Shown here: in pieces, positions 1 to 6,979 of the stretch
How positions within the stretch are numbered: position 1 is the stretch's first letter
How the letters are laid out: each line of letters begins with the position of its first letter
Assembly (NCBI GenBank): GCA_021800315.1
Contig: JAJYZD010000175.1
Span: 1 to 8,020, forward strand
DNA from: Bacillota bacterium
GTDB taxonomy: Bacteria > Bacillota > Desulfotomaculia > Desulfotomaculales > JAJYZD01
DNA length: 8,020 nt
Direction: 5' to 3'
Translations under genes and position numbers: made by a program
Notes under the pieces: generated by a model
What the model was told of the DNA's origin: nothing
The model's input: only the letters and a program-made list of their open reading frames with translations
Database searches by the model: none

Positions 1-474
1 GAGCCGGGGATTGGTCTCGAACTTGATGGTCCAACCGGGGCCGCCGGTGCCGTTGCCGTTGGGGTCGCCGCCCTGGATCAGCCAACTGTTGACCCGGTGA
101 AACGTCAGTCCGTTATAAAAGCGCATGCTCACCAGCTTGGCGAAATTGGCCACGGTGATGGGCATCAGCTTGGGATAGACCTGGATCACTATATTCCCCT
201 TGGCCGTTTGGATGGTGTAATCCTGGGTCGCGGCCACAGGCACGTCCGACGACGGCTTCCGGGTCTGAGGCGGGGTTGCATTTTGGGTAACTTTCGGTGC
301 CTGTGCCGCCTCCTGCGGCGTAGTTTGCCACGGATGCGCCCAGATCACGGCGGCGGCCACCAAAACCAGCACCAGGACTCCGCCGAGGATGTAGTTTCTT
401 TTCTTTGCGGCAGCCTGCAGCTGCTCCTTTTTGACATCATTGCCCTTCTTTTTCTTCTTTCCGGCCAAAGCCAT
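1..474 (-). CDS. Membrane-anchored cyclophilin-type peptidyl-prolyl cis-trans isomerase (3' end outside window)
   Basis: Cyclophilins catalyse cis-trans isomerisation of Xaa-Pro bonds; this one should act outside the membrane on exported proteins. The ATG at 474 opens 158 codons that remain open at the window edge, so the C-terminal part is missing. Residues 6-10 are five lysines, residues 28-46 form one hydrophobic segment, and a Thr/Pro/Ala-rich linker runs to about 85: an N-in anchor with an external domain. No lipobox cysteine is seen. The cyclophilin domain begins near 86. FHRV (125-128) carries the catalytic arginine (127), and QGGDPNGNGTGGPG (134-147) is the family's active-site segment. 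Trp148 replaces the more usual Tyr or Phe. A G-rich Shine-Dalgarno (GGGAGGGGG) abuts the ATG with unusually short spacing; a TTG at codon 3 is a possible alternative start. It lies 216 nt downstream of cydC on the same strand; read-through from the cyd operon is possible but unproven. Confidence 0.92.
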   Translation of the reverse strand, partial: MALAGKKKKKGNDVKKEQLQAAAKKRNYILGGVLVLVLVAAAVIWAHPWQTTPQEAAQAPKVTQNATPPQTRKPSSDVPVAATQDYTIQTAKGNIVIQVYPKLMPITVANFAKLVSMRFYNGLTFHRVNSWLIQGGDPNGNGTGGPGWTIKFETNPRL

Positions 475-501
475 CCCCCTCCCGATAGACGGTACCTCCA
501 A

Positions 502-526
502 GGATTCGCCGCCGGAACCTGAATCC
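502..526. repeat. Short inverted repeat upstream of the isomerase gene
   Basis: GGATTC (502-507) and GAATCC (521-526) are perfect 6-bp arms around a 13-nt spacer, about 28 bp before the isomerase ATG. It could be an operator or a weak leader hairpin, but such short arms occur by chance in GC-rich DNA. I see no convincing -35/-10 pair between 475 and 690, so the source of the isomerase transcript is unknown. Confidence 0.25.
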
Positions 527-690
527 CTGCCTTGCCCGGCGGCGGAATGAACCCCGGCGGCCAGCCGGTTCCGGGGACCGGGGGAAGCACGGCGGCGCGG
601 AAGCGCTGATCGAGGCCAAGCCGTCCGAATTCACCGGTCCATCAACGGGCCTTTCCGGATAGAACACCGCCGCAGAGCACGGAGCCGCTT

Positions 691-2406
691 TCAGGCGCTC
701 AAAGCCTGCTGCTGCATCTCCCACATTCTCCGGTACAACCCGCCCCTGGCCAGGAGGACATCGTGCCGGCCCCGTTCCACCACTTCCCCCCGGTCCAGGA
801 CGATGATCTCGTCCATGGCGTCGAGGCCCGCCAGGTGGTGGGTGATCAGCAGGAGCGAGCGCCCGGCCAGCGAAGCGAGGACCGCGGCCATGACCGCCCG
901 GGCCGTGGGCGCGTCCAGGCCGCTGACCGGCTCATCCAGCACCAGGACGGGGGCGTTTTTTAGAAGCGCGCGGGCGATGGCCAGACGTTGGCGCTGGCCG
1001 CCGGAAAGCTTGAAACCCCCTTCGCCGGCGAAGGTATCATAGCCGTCGGGCAAACCCCGGACGAAGTCGTGCACACCGGCTTCCCGGGCGGCCCGCTCCA
1101 TTTCTTCCTCCGTAGCCCGGGGCCGGGCCAGGAGCAGGTTTTCCCGGATGGAGGCGCCGAACAGGTAGGGCTTCTGATCCACCAGGGCCAGGCAACGGCG
1201 GGCTGTTTCCGGCGCATAGTCCCTGATGTCGCGCCCACCCAGGCGGATGACGCCCGTTTCAGGGTCCGCCAGGCGCGCCAGGAGTTTCACCAGGGTGCTC
1301 TTGCCGGCACCGCTGGGGCCGACCACGGCCAGGCGGCCTCCCGGCGGTAACGTGAAACCCAGGTGGCGCAGGACCCACGGTTGGGCCGGCCCGTAGCGAA
1401 AACCGAGGTCCACCGCCGCGAGCAGGCAGGTTTCCGGTTCGGCCTGATCCGGCCCCCGGTCCTCCGGTTCCAGGTCCGTAACCGCAAAGAGGCGCCCGGC
1501 GGCGGCCAGGTTTTGCTCCAGGTATTGAAATACCTGCGGCAGGGGTCCCAGCGCCTCGAAGGCGGCCAGGGTGGCCAGGGCCAGGGCGCCCAGGTAGACA
1601 CCCGGCAGGTACCGGTAGATGGAAAGCCAAAGGACCAGAAGCATCGCCAGGTTCGTCATCAGGCCGAGAGTCGCGTTGGCCAAACCGAGGAGGGAAGCCG
1701 ACCGGCCTTGGAGGTTCACATAGTCGCTCTGCGCCCCGAGGACCAGGTTCAGTTGCTCGTCGGTCCGCCCGAAAGCGACGATTTCCCGCAGTCCCTGCAG
1801 ACTGTCCACCAGGCGGGTGTTGAGCCGGGCCCTCGCCCGCACCAGGCGGGCGCCCAGAGTCCGGTTCAGGAAAAAACCCGCCAGTGAGACCAATGCCGCG
1901 GCCGCCAGGAAGAAGCCCGCGAAAGTCAGCGCCAGGTCCATCCGGAAGGCGGCCAGGAAGACGAACATGCCCGCCAGCACCAGGACGGCGGTCAGCGGCG
2001 GGGCGACCACCCGCAGGTAAAAGTCCTTCAACGATTCCACGTCCACGGCCAGGCGGGTGAACAGCTCCCCGCTGTGGTAACCGGAAAGGCGGCCCGGGGC
2101 CAGGCGTTCCAGGGCCCGGTAAAACCAGACCTGGACTTCCCCCAGGACCCGGAAGGTCACGTCGTGGGATAAATAACGTTCCAGGTAGCGGGAGCCGGCC
2201 CTGGTCAGGCTGGCCAGGCGCACCAGCCCCACCAGGGACATGAGCGCCATCACTGCCGGGTGCAGCGCCGAGCGGGCGATAAGCAGGGCCGCCCCGAACA
2301 GGAGGGCCACATTGCCGGCCACCGTGGTGAAACCCAGGCCGGCCACCCCGAGCATGGAACGCCGGACCGGCCTTACGAAAGTTAGAAGACGGCGGAAATT
2401 CTTCAT
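691..2406 (-). CDS. cydC: CydC, ABC transporter subunit for cytochrome bd assembly
   Basis: 571 residues, close to the 573 of E. coli CydC. Together with CydD it forms the heterodimeric inner-membrane ABC exporter-type transporter required for haem insertion into and maturation of cytochrome bd; recent structural work treats it as a haem transporter, older work as a cysteine/glutathione exporter. The transmembrane domain fills about residues 15-300. The segment RYLERYLSHDVTFRVL (73-88) matches E. coli CydC; His81 aligns, by eye, with E. coli His85, reported as a haem ligand. The ATPase domain has Walker A GPSGAGKST (363-371), Q-loop Gln411, signature LSGGQ (467-471), Walker B VLVLDE (487-492) and H-loop His523, so both ATP-binding elements look intact. 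The ATG at 2406 overlaps the cydD stop as ATGA, with GAGGTG just upstream, indicating translational coupling. Bacillus naming calls this position CydD. Confidence 0.96.
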   Translation of the reverse strand: MKNFRRLLTFVRPVRRSMLGVAGLGFTTVAGNVALLFGAALLIARSALHPAVMALMSLVGLVRLASLTRAGSRYLERYLSHDVTFRVLGEVQVWFYRALERLAPGRLSGYHSGELFTRLAVDVESLKDFYLRVVAPPLTAVLVLAGMFVFLAAFRMDLALTFAGFFLAAAALVSLAGFFLNRTLGARLVRARARLNTRLVDSLQGLREIVAFGRTDEQLNLVLGAQSDYVNLQGRSASLLGLANATLGLMTNLAMLLVLWLSIYRYLPGVYLGALALATLAAFEALGPLPQVFQYLEQNLAAAGRLFAVTDLEPEDRGPDQAEPETCLLAAVDLGFRYGPAQPWVLRHLGFTLPPGGRLAVVGPSGAGKSTLVKLLARLADPETGVIRLGGRDIRDYAPETARRCLALVDQKPYLFGASIRENLLLARPRATEEEMERAAREAGVHDFVRGLPDGYDTFAGEGGFKLSGGQRQRLAIARALLKNAPVLVLDEPVSGLDAPTARAVMAAVLASLAGRSLLLITHHLAGLDAMDEIIVLDRGEVVERGRHDVLLARGGLYRRMWEMQQQALSA

Positions 2407-4124
2407 GCCGCACCTCGAAAAGCGCTGACCAGCCGGACGTAGGGCCCGTCTTGCCGGAGGAGTTCCGGGTGGGTGCCCGCCTGGACCAGGACGCCCTGTT
2501 CCAGGACCAGGATGCGGTCGGCCCGTACCGCCGTGGCCAGACTGTGGGCGACGATCAGGACCGTGCAGCCCGGCAAGCGGGCCAGGGCGTCGGCGACGAT
2601 CTCCTCGTTCTCGGGATCCAGGTTGGCCGTGCCTTCATCGAGGATCACCAGCGGCGCTTTTCTCAAAAAGGCCCGCGCCAGGGCCAGGCGCTGGCGCTCC
2701 CCGCCGGAAAGGCGCACGCCCCCCTCGCCGACCGGGGTGTCATAGCCCCCCGGTAAGGCCGTGATGAAGCCGTGGGCCCGGGCCAAAGCGGCCGCCTCCT
2801 CTATTTCCGCCGGACCGGCCCCCTCCAGGGCCAGGGCGATGTTTTCCCGGACCGTGCCCGCGAAGAGGTACGGGTTCTGGGGCACCAGGGCCACCCGCTC
2901 CCGCCATTCCCGCGCCGGAAGAAGGTTCAGGGGAACGCCGTCGATGGTTACGGAACCCCGGTCGGGCTCCAGGAAGCGCAGCAGGAGGTTGACCACCGTG
3001 CTTTTGCCCGCCCCGCTCCCGCCTACCAGGGCCACCTTTTCCCCCGGTTTCAGCTCGAAGGAAACACCGTTTAGGGCCGGGCGGTCGCCCCCGTCGTAGG
3101 CGTAGTGGACCCCGGCGAAGCGGATCCCGGGCGGCCTCCCGGTAGGCGGAACCGCCTCCCCGCCCTGCTCCGGCAGCGGCGTATCCAAGACGGCGAAAAT
3201 CCGGCCGGCGGCCGCGGTCCCGGACAGTCCGGCGTGGAACTGGGTGCCCAGAAGGCGTAGGGGCAGATAGAATTCCGGGACCAGGAGCAGGATGAAGAAG
3301 GCCTGCGGGAAGGCCATCCGGCCGTAAACCAGGGCCAGGCCCAGTACCAGTGCCACCATGGCGATGCTCATGGTGGTCACCAGTTCCAGGACCAGGGCGG
3401 AGAGGAAGGCGACACGCAAAACGGCCAGGGAAGTCTGACGAAAGTATCCGCTGACCCGCCGGATGACCTCGACCTGGTCGCGGCTGCGGCCGAAAAGCTT
3501 GAGCGTGGCCAGCCCCTGCAGCACGTCGAGAAAGTGGGAATTCATCCGGCCCAGAATACGGAACTGCCTGGCGGCCGGCTTTCCGGCCCACCGCCCCACG
3601 AGGATCATGAACAGGGGCAAAAGCGGCGCGGTAACCAGGAGGATGAGGCCGGTGACAAGGCTCACCGGAAAAACGAAGCCCAGGATCAGAAGCGGCGTTA
3701 TGGCCGCCAGTGCCAATTGGGGCAGGTACCGGGCGAAATAGGGGTCCAGGGCCTCGACGCCGCCGGTCAGGACGCCCAGCAGTTCGCCGGTGCGTTCGTT
3801 GCCCAGGTGGGCCGGACCCAGGGCGAACAGGTGGCGCAGGAGGAGACCTTGCAGGTGGGTTTTCATCCGGGCCGCGGCCCGGTGGGCGGCCACTTCGCCC
3901 AGCCAGGCCAGGCCGGACCGGAAAAAGATGACTCCGGCCAGCAGCCGGAGCCACCCCGCCACCCCGGACAACTCCTGGTGTTGCACGAAGACTCTGCCGA
4001 CCACCCGGGCGATCAGGCCGGCCTGCACGATGGTCAAAAGACCGCCGGCCAGACCCAGTCCGATGGTCAGGGCCAGCAGATTGCGTATTTTCCCGGCCGC
4101 GGCAAGGAGTCTTTGGTCAACCAC
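2403..4124 (-). CDS. cydD: CydD, ABC transporter subunit for cytochrome bd assembly
   Basis: 573 residues; partner of CydC in the transporter that cytochrome bd needs for haem incorporation. The first helix region, GGLLTIVQAGLIARVV (27-42), resembles the E. coli CydD equivalent, which is why this is CydD rather than CydC in E. coli naming (CydC in Bacillus naming). The transmembrane domain spans about 15-300. The ATPase domain has Walker A GGSGAGKST (368-376), Q-loop Gln416, signature LSGGE (472-476), Walker B LVILDE (492-497) and H-loop His527, all intact. The start is GTG at 4124: an in-frame TGA lies two codons upstream, and no better start follows closely. The nearest Shine-Dalgarno-like AAGGG is about 15 nt away, rather far, so initiation may depend partly on ribosomes from cydB, whose stop is 31 nt upstream. 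The 3' end overlaps cydC by 4 nt. Confidence 0.95.
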   Translation of the reverse strand: MVDQRLLAAAGKIRNLLALTIGLGLAGGLLTIVQAGLIARVVGRVFVQHQELSGVAGWLRLLAGVIFFRSGLAWLGEVAAHRAAARMKTHLQGLLLRHLFALGPAHLGNERTGELLGVLTGGVEALDPYFARYLPQLALAAITPLLILGFVFPVSLVTGLILLVTAPLLPLFMILVGRWAGKPAARQFRILGRMNSHFLDVLQGLATLKLFGRSRDQVEVIRRVSGYFRQTSLAVLRVAFLSALVLELVTTMSIAMVALVLGLALVYGRMAFPQAFFILLLVPEFYLPLRLLGTQFHAGLSGTAAAGRIFAVLDTPLPEQGGEAVPPTGRPPGIRFAGVHYAYDGGDRPALNGVSFELKPGEKVALVGGSGAGKSTVVNLLLRFLEPDRGSVTIDGVPLNLLPAREWRERVALVPQNPYLFAGTVRENIALALEGAGPAEIEEAAALARAHGFITALPGGYDTPVGEGGVRLSGGERQRLALARAFLRKAPLVILDEGTANLDPENEEIVADALARLPGCTVLIVAHSLATAVRADRILVLEQGVLVQAGTHPELLRQDGPYVRLVSAFRGAA

Positions 4125-4155
4125 CGTTCATCACCCGGTCCCTTCCGTTCATTGC

Positions 4156-5160
4156 CTAATACTTCAGATCGTGGACGGAGAGCCGCTTGCGGAACACCCA
4201 GTAGGTCCAACCCTGGTACGCCAGCACGATGGGCACCATGATCGCCGCGGTGATGGTCATGATCCTCAGGGTATAGGGAGCCGACGCCGCGTTATAGACG
4301 GTCAGGCTCCAGGCCGCGTTGAGGCTGGAAACCATAACCCGGGGGAAAAGGTCGGCGAAGAAAGCCGCGGTCAGACCGGCCACGGTCAGACCGCTGGCCG
4401 CGAAGGCCCAGCCGGTCGATCCTTTCCGCACCAGCCGGTTGGCGGCCAGCAGGGCGGCAAAGGCGACCACGATCAGAACGACGGCCCCCGCCTTGTCGAA
4501 GAAGATCCCCTTGACGAAACTGGCGCCGATCATGAGCAGGAAGACCACCAGGGCCGCCCCGCCCACCTTGGCGGCCGTTGCCCGGATCCTGTCGACCAGG
4601 TCCCCGGGGGCCTTGAGGGAGAGGAAAACGGCGCCGTGGAAGGTGAAGACCGACAGCGTCAACAGGCCTCCCAGCACGGCGTAGGGGGATACCAGGTTCC
4701 AGAAGGTGCCGGCGTAGTTCATGCCGGCATCAATGGGCACGCCCGCCACCAGATCGGTCATGGCCACCCCCCACAACAGGGCTGGCACCAGGCTTCCGGC
4801 GAAGAGGAGCCAATCCCACAGGCTGCGCCAGCCCGGATGGTCGTGTCCGGACCGGAACTCAAGGGCCGCCCCCCGGACGATGATGGCGACCACGAGGAGG
4901 AACAGCGCCAGGTAGAAACCGCTGAACAAGGTGGCGTACCAGTTGGGGAAAGCCGCGAACATGGCCCCACCGGCCGTGATCATCCAGACCTCGTTGCCGT
5001 CCCAAACCGGGCCGATGCTGTTGATTAGAAGGCGCCGCTCGGTATCGTCACGGCCCAGAAGGGGCGCCAGGATGCCTACGCCGTAATCGAAACCCTCCAG
5101 GAAGAAGAAGCCGGTGAACAACACGGCTACCAGGATGAACCAGAGCACGCTCAGTTCCAC
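4156..5160 (-). CDS. cydB: Cytochrome bd quinol oxidase subunit II
   Basis: 334 residues, within the usual CydB range. CydB is the integral membrane partner of CydA in the terminal oxidase that reduces O2 to water with electrons from quinol. Family motifs are clear: FFLEGFDYGVGIL (19-31), GPVWDGNEVW (50-59) followed by the ITAGGAMFAAFP segment, and a C-terminal QGWTYWVFRKR. Asp54 in the WDGN motif aligns with E. coli Asp58, implicated in the proton route. Multiple hydrophobic segments fit the expected eight or so helices. The GTG at 5160 overlaps the cydA stop by 10 nt and follows GAGGGGG with 7-nt spacing, a good ribosome binding site inside the end of cydA. It ends with TAG. Tight coupling to cydA fits equal subunit production. 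Confidence 0.97.
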   Translation of the reverse strand: MELSVLWFILVAVLFTGFFFLEGFDYGVGILAPLLGRDDTERRLLINSIGPVWDGNEVWMITAGGAMFAAFPNWYATLFSGFYLALFLLVVAIIVRGAALEFRSGHDHPGWRSLWDWLLFAGSLVPALLWGVAMTDLVAGVPIDAGMNYAGTFWNLVSPYAVLGGLLTLSVFTFHGAVFLSLKAPGDLVDRIRATAAKVGGAALVVFLLMIGASFVKGIFFDKAGAVVLIVVAFAALLAANRLVRKGSTGWAFAASGLTVAGLTAAFFADLFPRVMVSSLNAAWSLTVYNAASAPYTLRIMTITAAIMVPIVLAYQGWTYWVFRKRLSVHDLKY

Positions 5161-6530
5161 AAGGACACCCCCTCGAAAACGGGAGCCGGTTTAGGAGCGA
5201 CACCCTCCGGCCCTTCCCTGGCCGTCCGGGACAACAGGTAGATATCGGCGACGGCCAGCAAGCCGTAAAGCAGGGTGAAGCCGACCAGGCTCACCGTGAC
5301 GGCGCCGGCCGAGACGTTGGGTGACACCGCCTGCTGCACCGTCTGCAGCCCGTACACGATCCACGGCTGCCGTCCGACCTCGGTCATGACCCAGCCGGCG
5401 ATATTGGCTATATAGGGCAGGGCTACGGCCCACAGGAGGGCCTTCAAGAGCCAGGGCCTGTCTGCCAGTCCGCCCTTGCGCTGGAAATACCAGGCCAGCA
5501 GCACGGCCAGCAGCATCAGGCTCCCCGCCCCCACCATGATCCGGAAGGACCAGAAAACGGCCGCCACCGGCGGAATGTAATTACCCGGCCCGTACCGGGC
5601 CGCTTCCTGCGCCTGGATGGTCTTGATGCCGGTCACCCCGTTCTCCGTGTTTCCGTACAGGAGCAGGCTGAGCCCGGCGGGGATCTGGAGGGCGAAGGAG
5701 TTGGTCTGGTTAGCCTGGTCGATGCCGGCCACCAGGGTGAAGGGCGCCGGGGCCGCGTTGTTCCACACCGCTTCCGCGGCCGCCGCCTTCATCGGCTGGG
5801 CCCGGAACACGTACCGCATCTGCTGGTCCCCCATGAACATCGTCAGGACGAGGGCAGTGATCCCCAGGACCAGGGCCAGGTTGAAGGAACGGCGGAAAAA
5901 GTCCGCGTCCCTCTTCCGCAGCAGGTGATAGGCGCTGATGCCCATCACGAAAAAGGCCCCGGTGGTGAAGCCCGCCAGGACGGTGTGGGGAAACTGGTAC
6001 CAGACGCCCGGATTGGTGATGAGGGCGCCGAAACTGGTCATGACGGCATGACCGTTTTGGATGGCGTAACCCACCGGATTCTGCATGAAGGAATTGGCAA
6101 CCAGGATCCAAAAGGCGGACAGGCTGGAGGCCACGGCCACCAGCCAGATGGTCGCCGCGTGGGCCTTTTTCGAAAGCTTATCCCAGCCGAAAATCCAGAG
6201 GCCGAGGAAAGTGGACTCGAGGAAAAAGGCCACCAGCGCCTCCACGGCCAGGGGAGCCCCGAAGACATTACCCACGAAGCGGGCATAGCCGGCCCAGTTC
6301 ATCCCGAACTCGAACTCCTGGACGATGCCGGTGACCACGCCCATGATGAAGTTGATAAGAAAAAGCCTACCCCAGAACAGGGTCATCTTCTTGTAGGTCT
6401 CGTTGCCGGTACGCACGTACATGGTCTCCATGACGGCCACCAGCAGGGAAAGACCCAGGGTTAGAGGCACGAAGAGAAAGTGGTAGATCGACGTAGTGGC
6501 GAACTGCACGCGGGCCAACAAAAGCGCCAA
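5151..6530 (-). CDS. cydA: Cytochrome bd quinol oxidase subunit I, short Q-loop type
   Basis: CydA carries haems b558, b595 and d and the quinol site. Numbering from the TTG at 6530 (459 residues): His17 in YHFLF is the b595 ligand, Glu97 and Glu105 (GAPLAVE and FFLEST) line the proton/haem d region, His182 (FPHTV) and Met332 (FRIMV) are the b558 ligands, and Glu384/Arg387 lie in GWVMTEVGRQPW. Gln245, Lys248 and Glu253 match E. coli Gln249, Lys252 and Glu257 of the quinol loop. The protein is about 60 residues shorter than E. coli CydA, mostly in the Q-loop, as in Gram-positive enzymes. I choose TTG 6530 because AGGGAGGG lies 7 nt upstream and the resulting N-terminus (LALLLARVQF) matches the family. 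A GTG at 6587 would add 19 charged residues and has a Shine-Dalgarno that runs into the start codon. First gene of the operon. Confidence 0.96.
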   Translation of the reverse strand: MALLLARVQFATTSIYHFLFVPLTLGLSLLVAVMETMYVRTGNETYKKMTLFWGRLFLINFIMGVVTGIVQEFEFGMNWAGYARFVGNVFGAPLAVEALVAFFLESTFLGLWIFGWDKLSKKAHAATIWLVAVASSLSAFWILVANSFMQNPVGYAIQNGHAVMTSFGALITNPGVWYQFPHTVLAGFTTGAFFVMGISAYHLLRKRDADFFRRSFNLALVLGITALVLTMFMGDQQMRYVFRAQPMKAAAAEAVWNNAAPAPFTLVAGIDQANQTNSFALQIPAGLSLLLYGNTENGVTGIKTIQAQEAARYGPGNYIPPVAAVFWSFRIMVGAGSLMLLAVLLAWYFQRKGGLADRPWLLKALLWAVALPYIANIAGWVMTEVGRQPWIVYGLQTVQQAVSPNVSAGAVTVSLVGFTLLYGLLAVADIYLLSRTAREGPEGVAPKPAPVFEGVSLWN

Positions 6531-6537
6531 GGCACAA

Positions 6538-6545
6538 CCCTCCCT
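6538..6545 (-). promoter_or_regulatory. Ribosome binding site deciding the cydA start
   Basis: AGGGAGGG on the minus strand with 7 nt to TTG 6530. A CCGG-TTTA-CCGG hairpin (6556-6567) sits about ten bases upstream. A second purine-rich motif, AAGGGAGG near 6587-6594, directly abuts the alternative GTG at 6587, leaving no normal spacing. Confidence 0.7.
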
Positions 6546-6602
6546 AAACGTTTTTCCGGTAAACCGGTGAAACTTTTCCCGACCCACCTCCCTTCGCCCT
6601 GA

Positions 6603-6631
6603 TTGTATACCTATATGATCTATTTTGTATA
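6603..6631. promoter_or_regulatory. Candidate cyd operator: TTGTATA direct repeat
   Basis: TTGTATA occurs at 6603-6609 and 6625-6631 on the plus strand, exactly 22 bp apart (about two helical turns). The second copy touches the -10 box, and the pair brackets the expected transcription start in a markedly AT-rich patch. This is where a repressor would sit. It is not the canonical Rex palindrome (TTGTGA-N6-TCACAA-like) nor an FNR site. The regulator is unknown. Confidence 0.4.
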
Positions 6632-6660
6632 TTATAGCGGCCGCCTTACGCTCGCGTCAA
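6631..6660 (-). promoter_or_regulatory. Sigma-A-type promoter of the cydABDC operon
   Basis: On the minus strand TTGACG (6660-6655) and a perfect TATAAT (6636-6631) are separated by 18 bp. Transcription should start near 6623-6625, giving a leader of about 95 nt to the TTG start of cydA. It is the best promoter match in the window and lies directly upstream of the operon. Confidence 0.82.
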
Positions 6661-6733
6661 GTAAAGAAAGAAAATTTCAAAGACGGGCGGCACCGGGTTT
6701 TTCAGGACGTCCCCCGGCCGGGAACAAGAGAGA

Positions 6734-6762
6734 CGGCACCGCAAGGTTTTCTTACGGTGCCG
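6734..6762. terminator. Hairpin downstream of the nitroreductase unit, possible weak terminator
   Basis: CGGCACCG (6734-6741) and CGGTGCCG (6755-6762) form a perfect 8-bp stem; after one mismatch, AAG/CTT adds three inner pairs around a GTTTT loop. On the minus strand it is followed by the pyrimidine run TCTCTCTTGTTCC, a poor U tract, so it may be a leaky terminator, an RNA stabiliser or an attenuator part. It lies 32 nt after the stop of the small ORF. Confidence 0.45.
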
Positions 6763-6793
6763 GGAGGAATCATAACGGAGGGAGATGCCGGAC

Positions 6794-6979
6794 TCAGTCC
6801 CCGCGTGGGTTGACCGTGTTTCCTTCCACCATGAGCACGATGGTTTTTTCCCCGGCCCTCGTGCGGTGAAGAACTTTACGGGGGACGGTATAGCACCGCT
6901 TGGGCAGCAGTTCCAGGGTTTCACCGAAAAGCCGCGCGGAAGCCCATGGCTTTAGCCAGCCTTCAGGCGTGGGGTTCAT
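6794..6979 (-). CDS. Small hypothetical protein translationally coupled to the nitroreductase
   Basis: An ATG at 6979 overlaps the nitroreductase stop as ATGA and opens 61 codons ending in TGA. I do not recognise the product. It is soluble-looking and basic in the middle (LPKRCYTVPRKVLHRTR, 25-41), followed by a hydrophobic stretch (KTIVLMVEG, 45-53), and has one cysteine (29). There is no signal peptide or membrane helix. Third positions are mostly G or C, like the neighbouring genes. No strong independent Shine-Dalgarno precedes it (AAGGTGA is about 13 nt away), so expression would rely on coupling. In favour are the exact 4-nt overlap and the hairpin soon after its stop. Against it are its short length and the absence of any family match I can name. 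Confidence 0.5.
   Translation of the reverse strand: MNPTPEGWLKPWASARLFGETLELLPKRCYTVPRKVLHRTRAGEKTIVLMVEGNTVNPRGD

Noticed and set aside
552..576. CCCCGG/CCGGGG hairpin as terminator after cydC
   Set aside because: The minus-strand stem is only 6 bp with a 13-nt loop and is followed by TTCATT, not a T tract; similar GC-rich pairs arise by chance here.
1259..2413. 384-codon minus-strand ORF overlapping cydC in another frame
   Set aside because: Its Gly/Pro/Arg-rich translation has no motif, while the cydC frame carries a complete ABC transporter.
3790..5028. 412-codon plus-strand ORF opposite cydD and cydB
   Set aside because: It lies antisense to two genes with full family motifs; its translation is low-complexity, rich in Arg, Gly, Pro and Gln, as expected for a GC-rich shadow frame.
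691..5160. Many recurring CCAGG/GGCCAGG words across the cyd genes
   Set aside because: They follow codon use for Leu, Ala and Trp in GC-rich membrane proteins read in reverse; there is no regular spacing to suggest a repeat array.
6603..6640. Rex or FNR operator in the cydA promoter
   Set aside because: Neither TTGTGA-type inverted arms nor TTGAT-N4-ATCAA is present; only a direct repeat is seen.
6603..6869. 88-codon plus-strand ORF across the cyd promoter region
   Set aside because: It would span the cyd promoter and the hairpins, has no ribosome binding site and reads as random sequence after the first residues.
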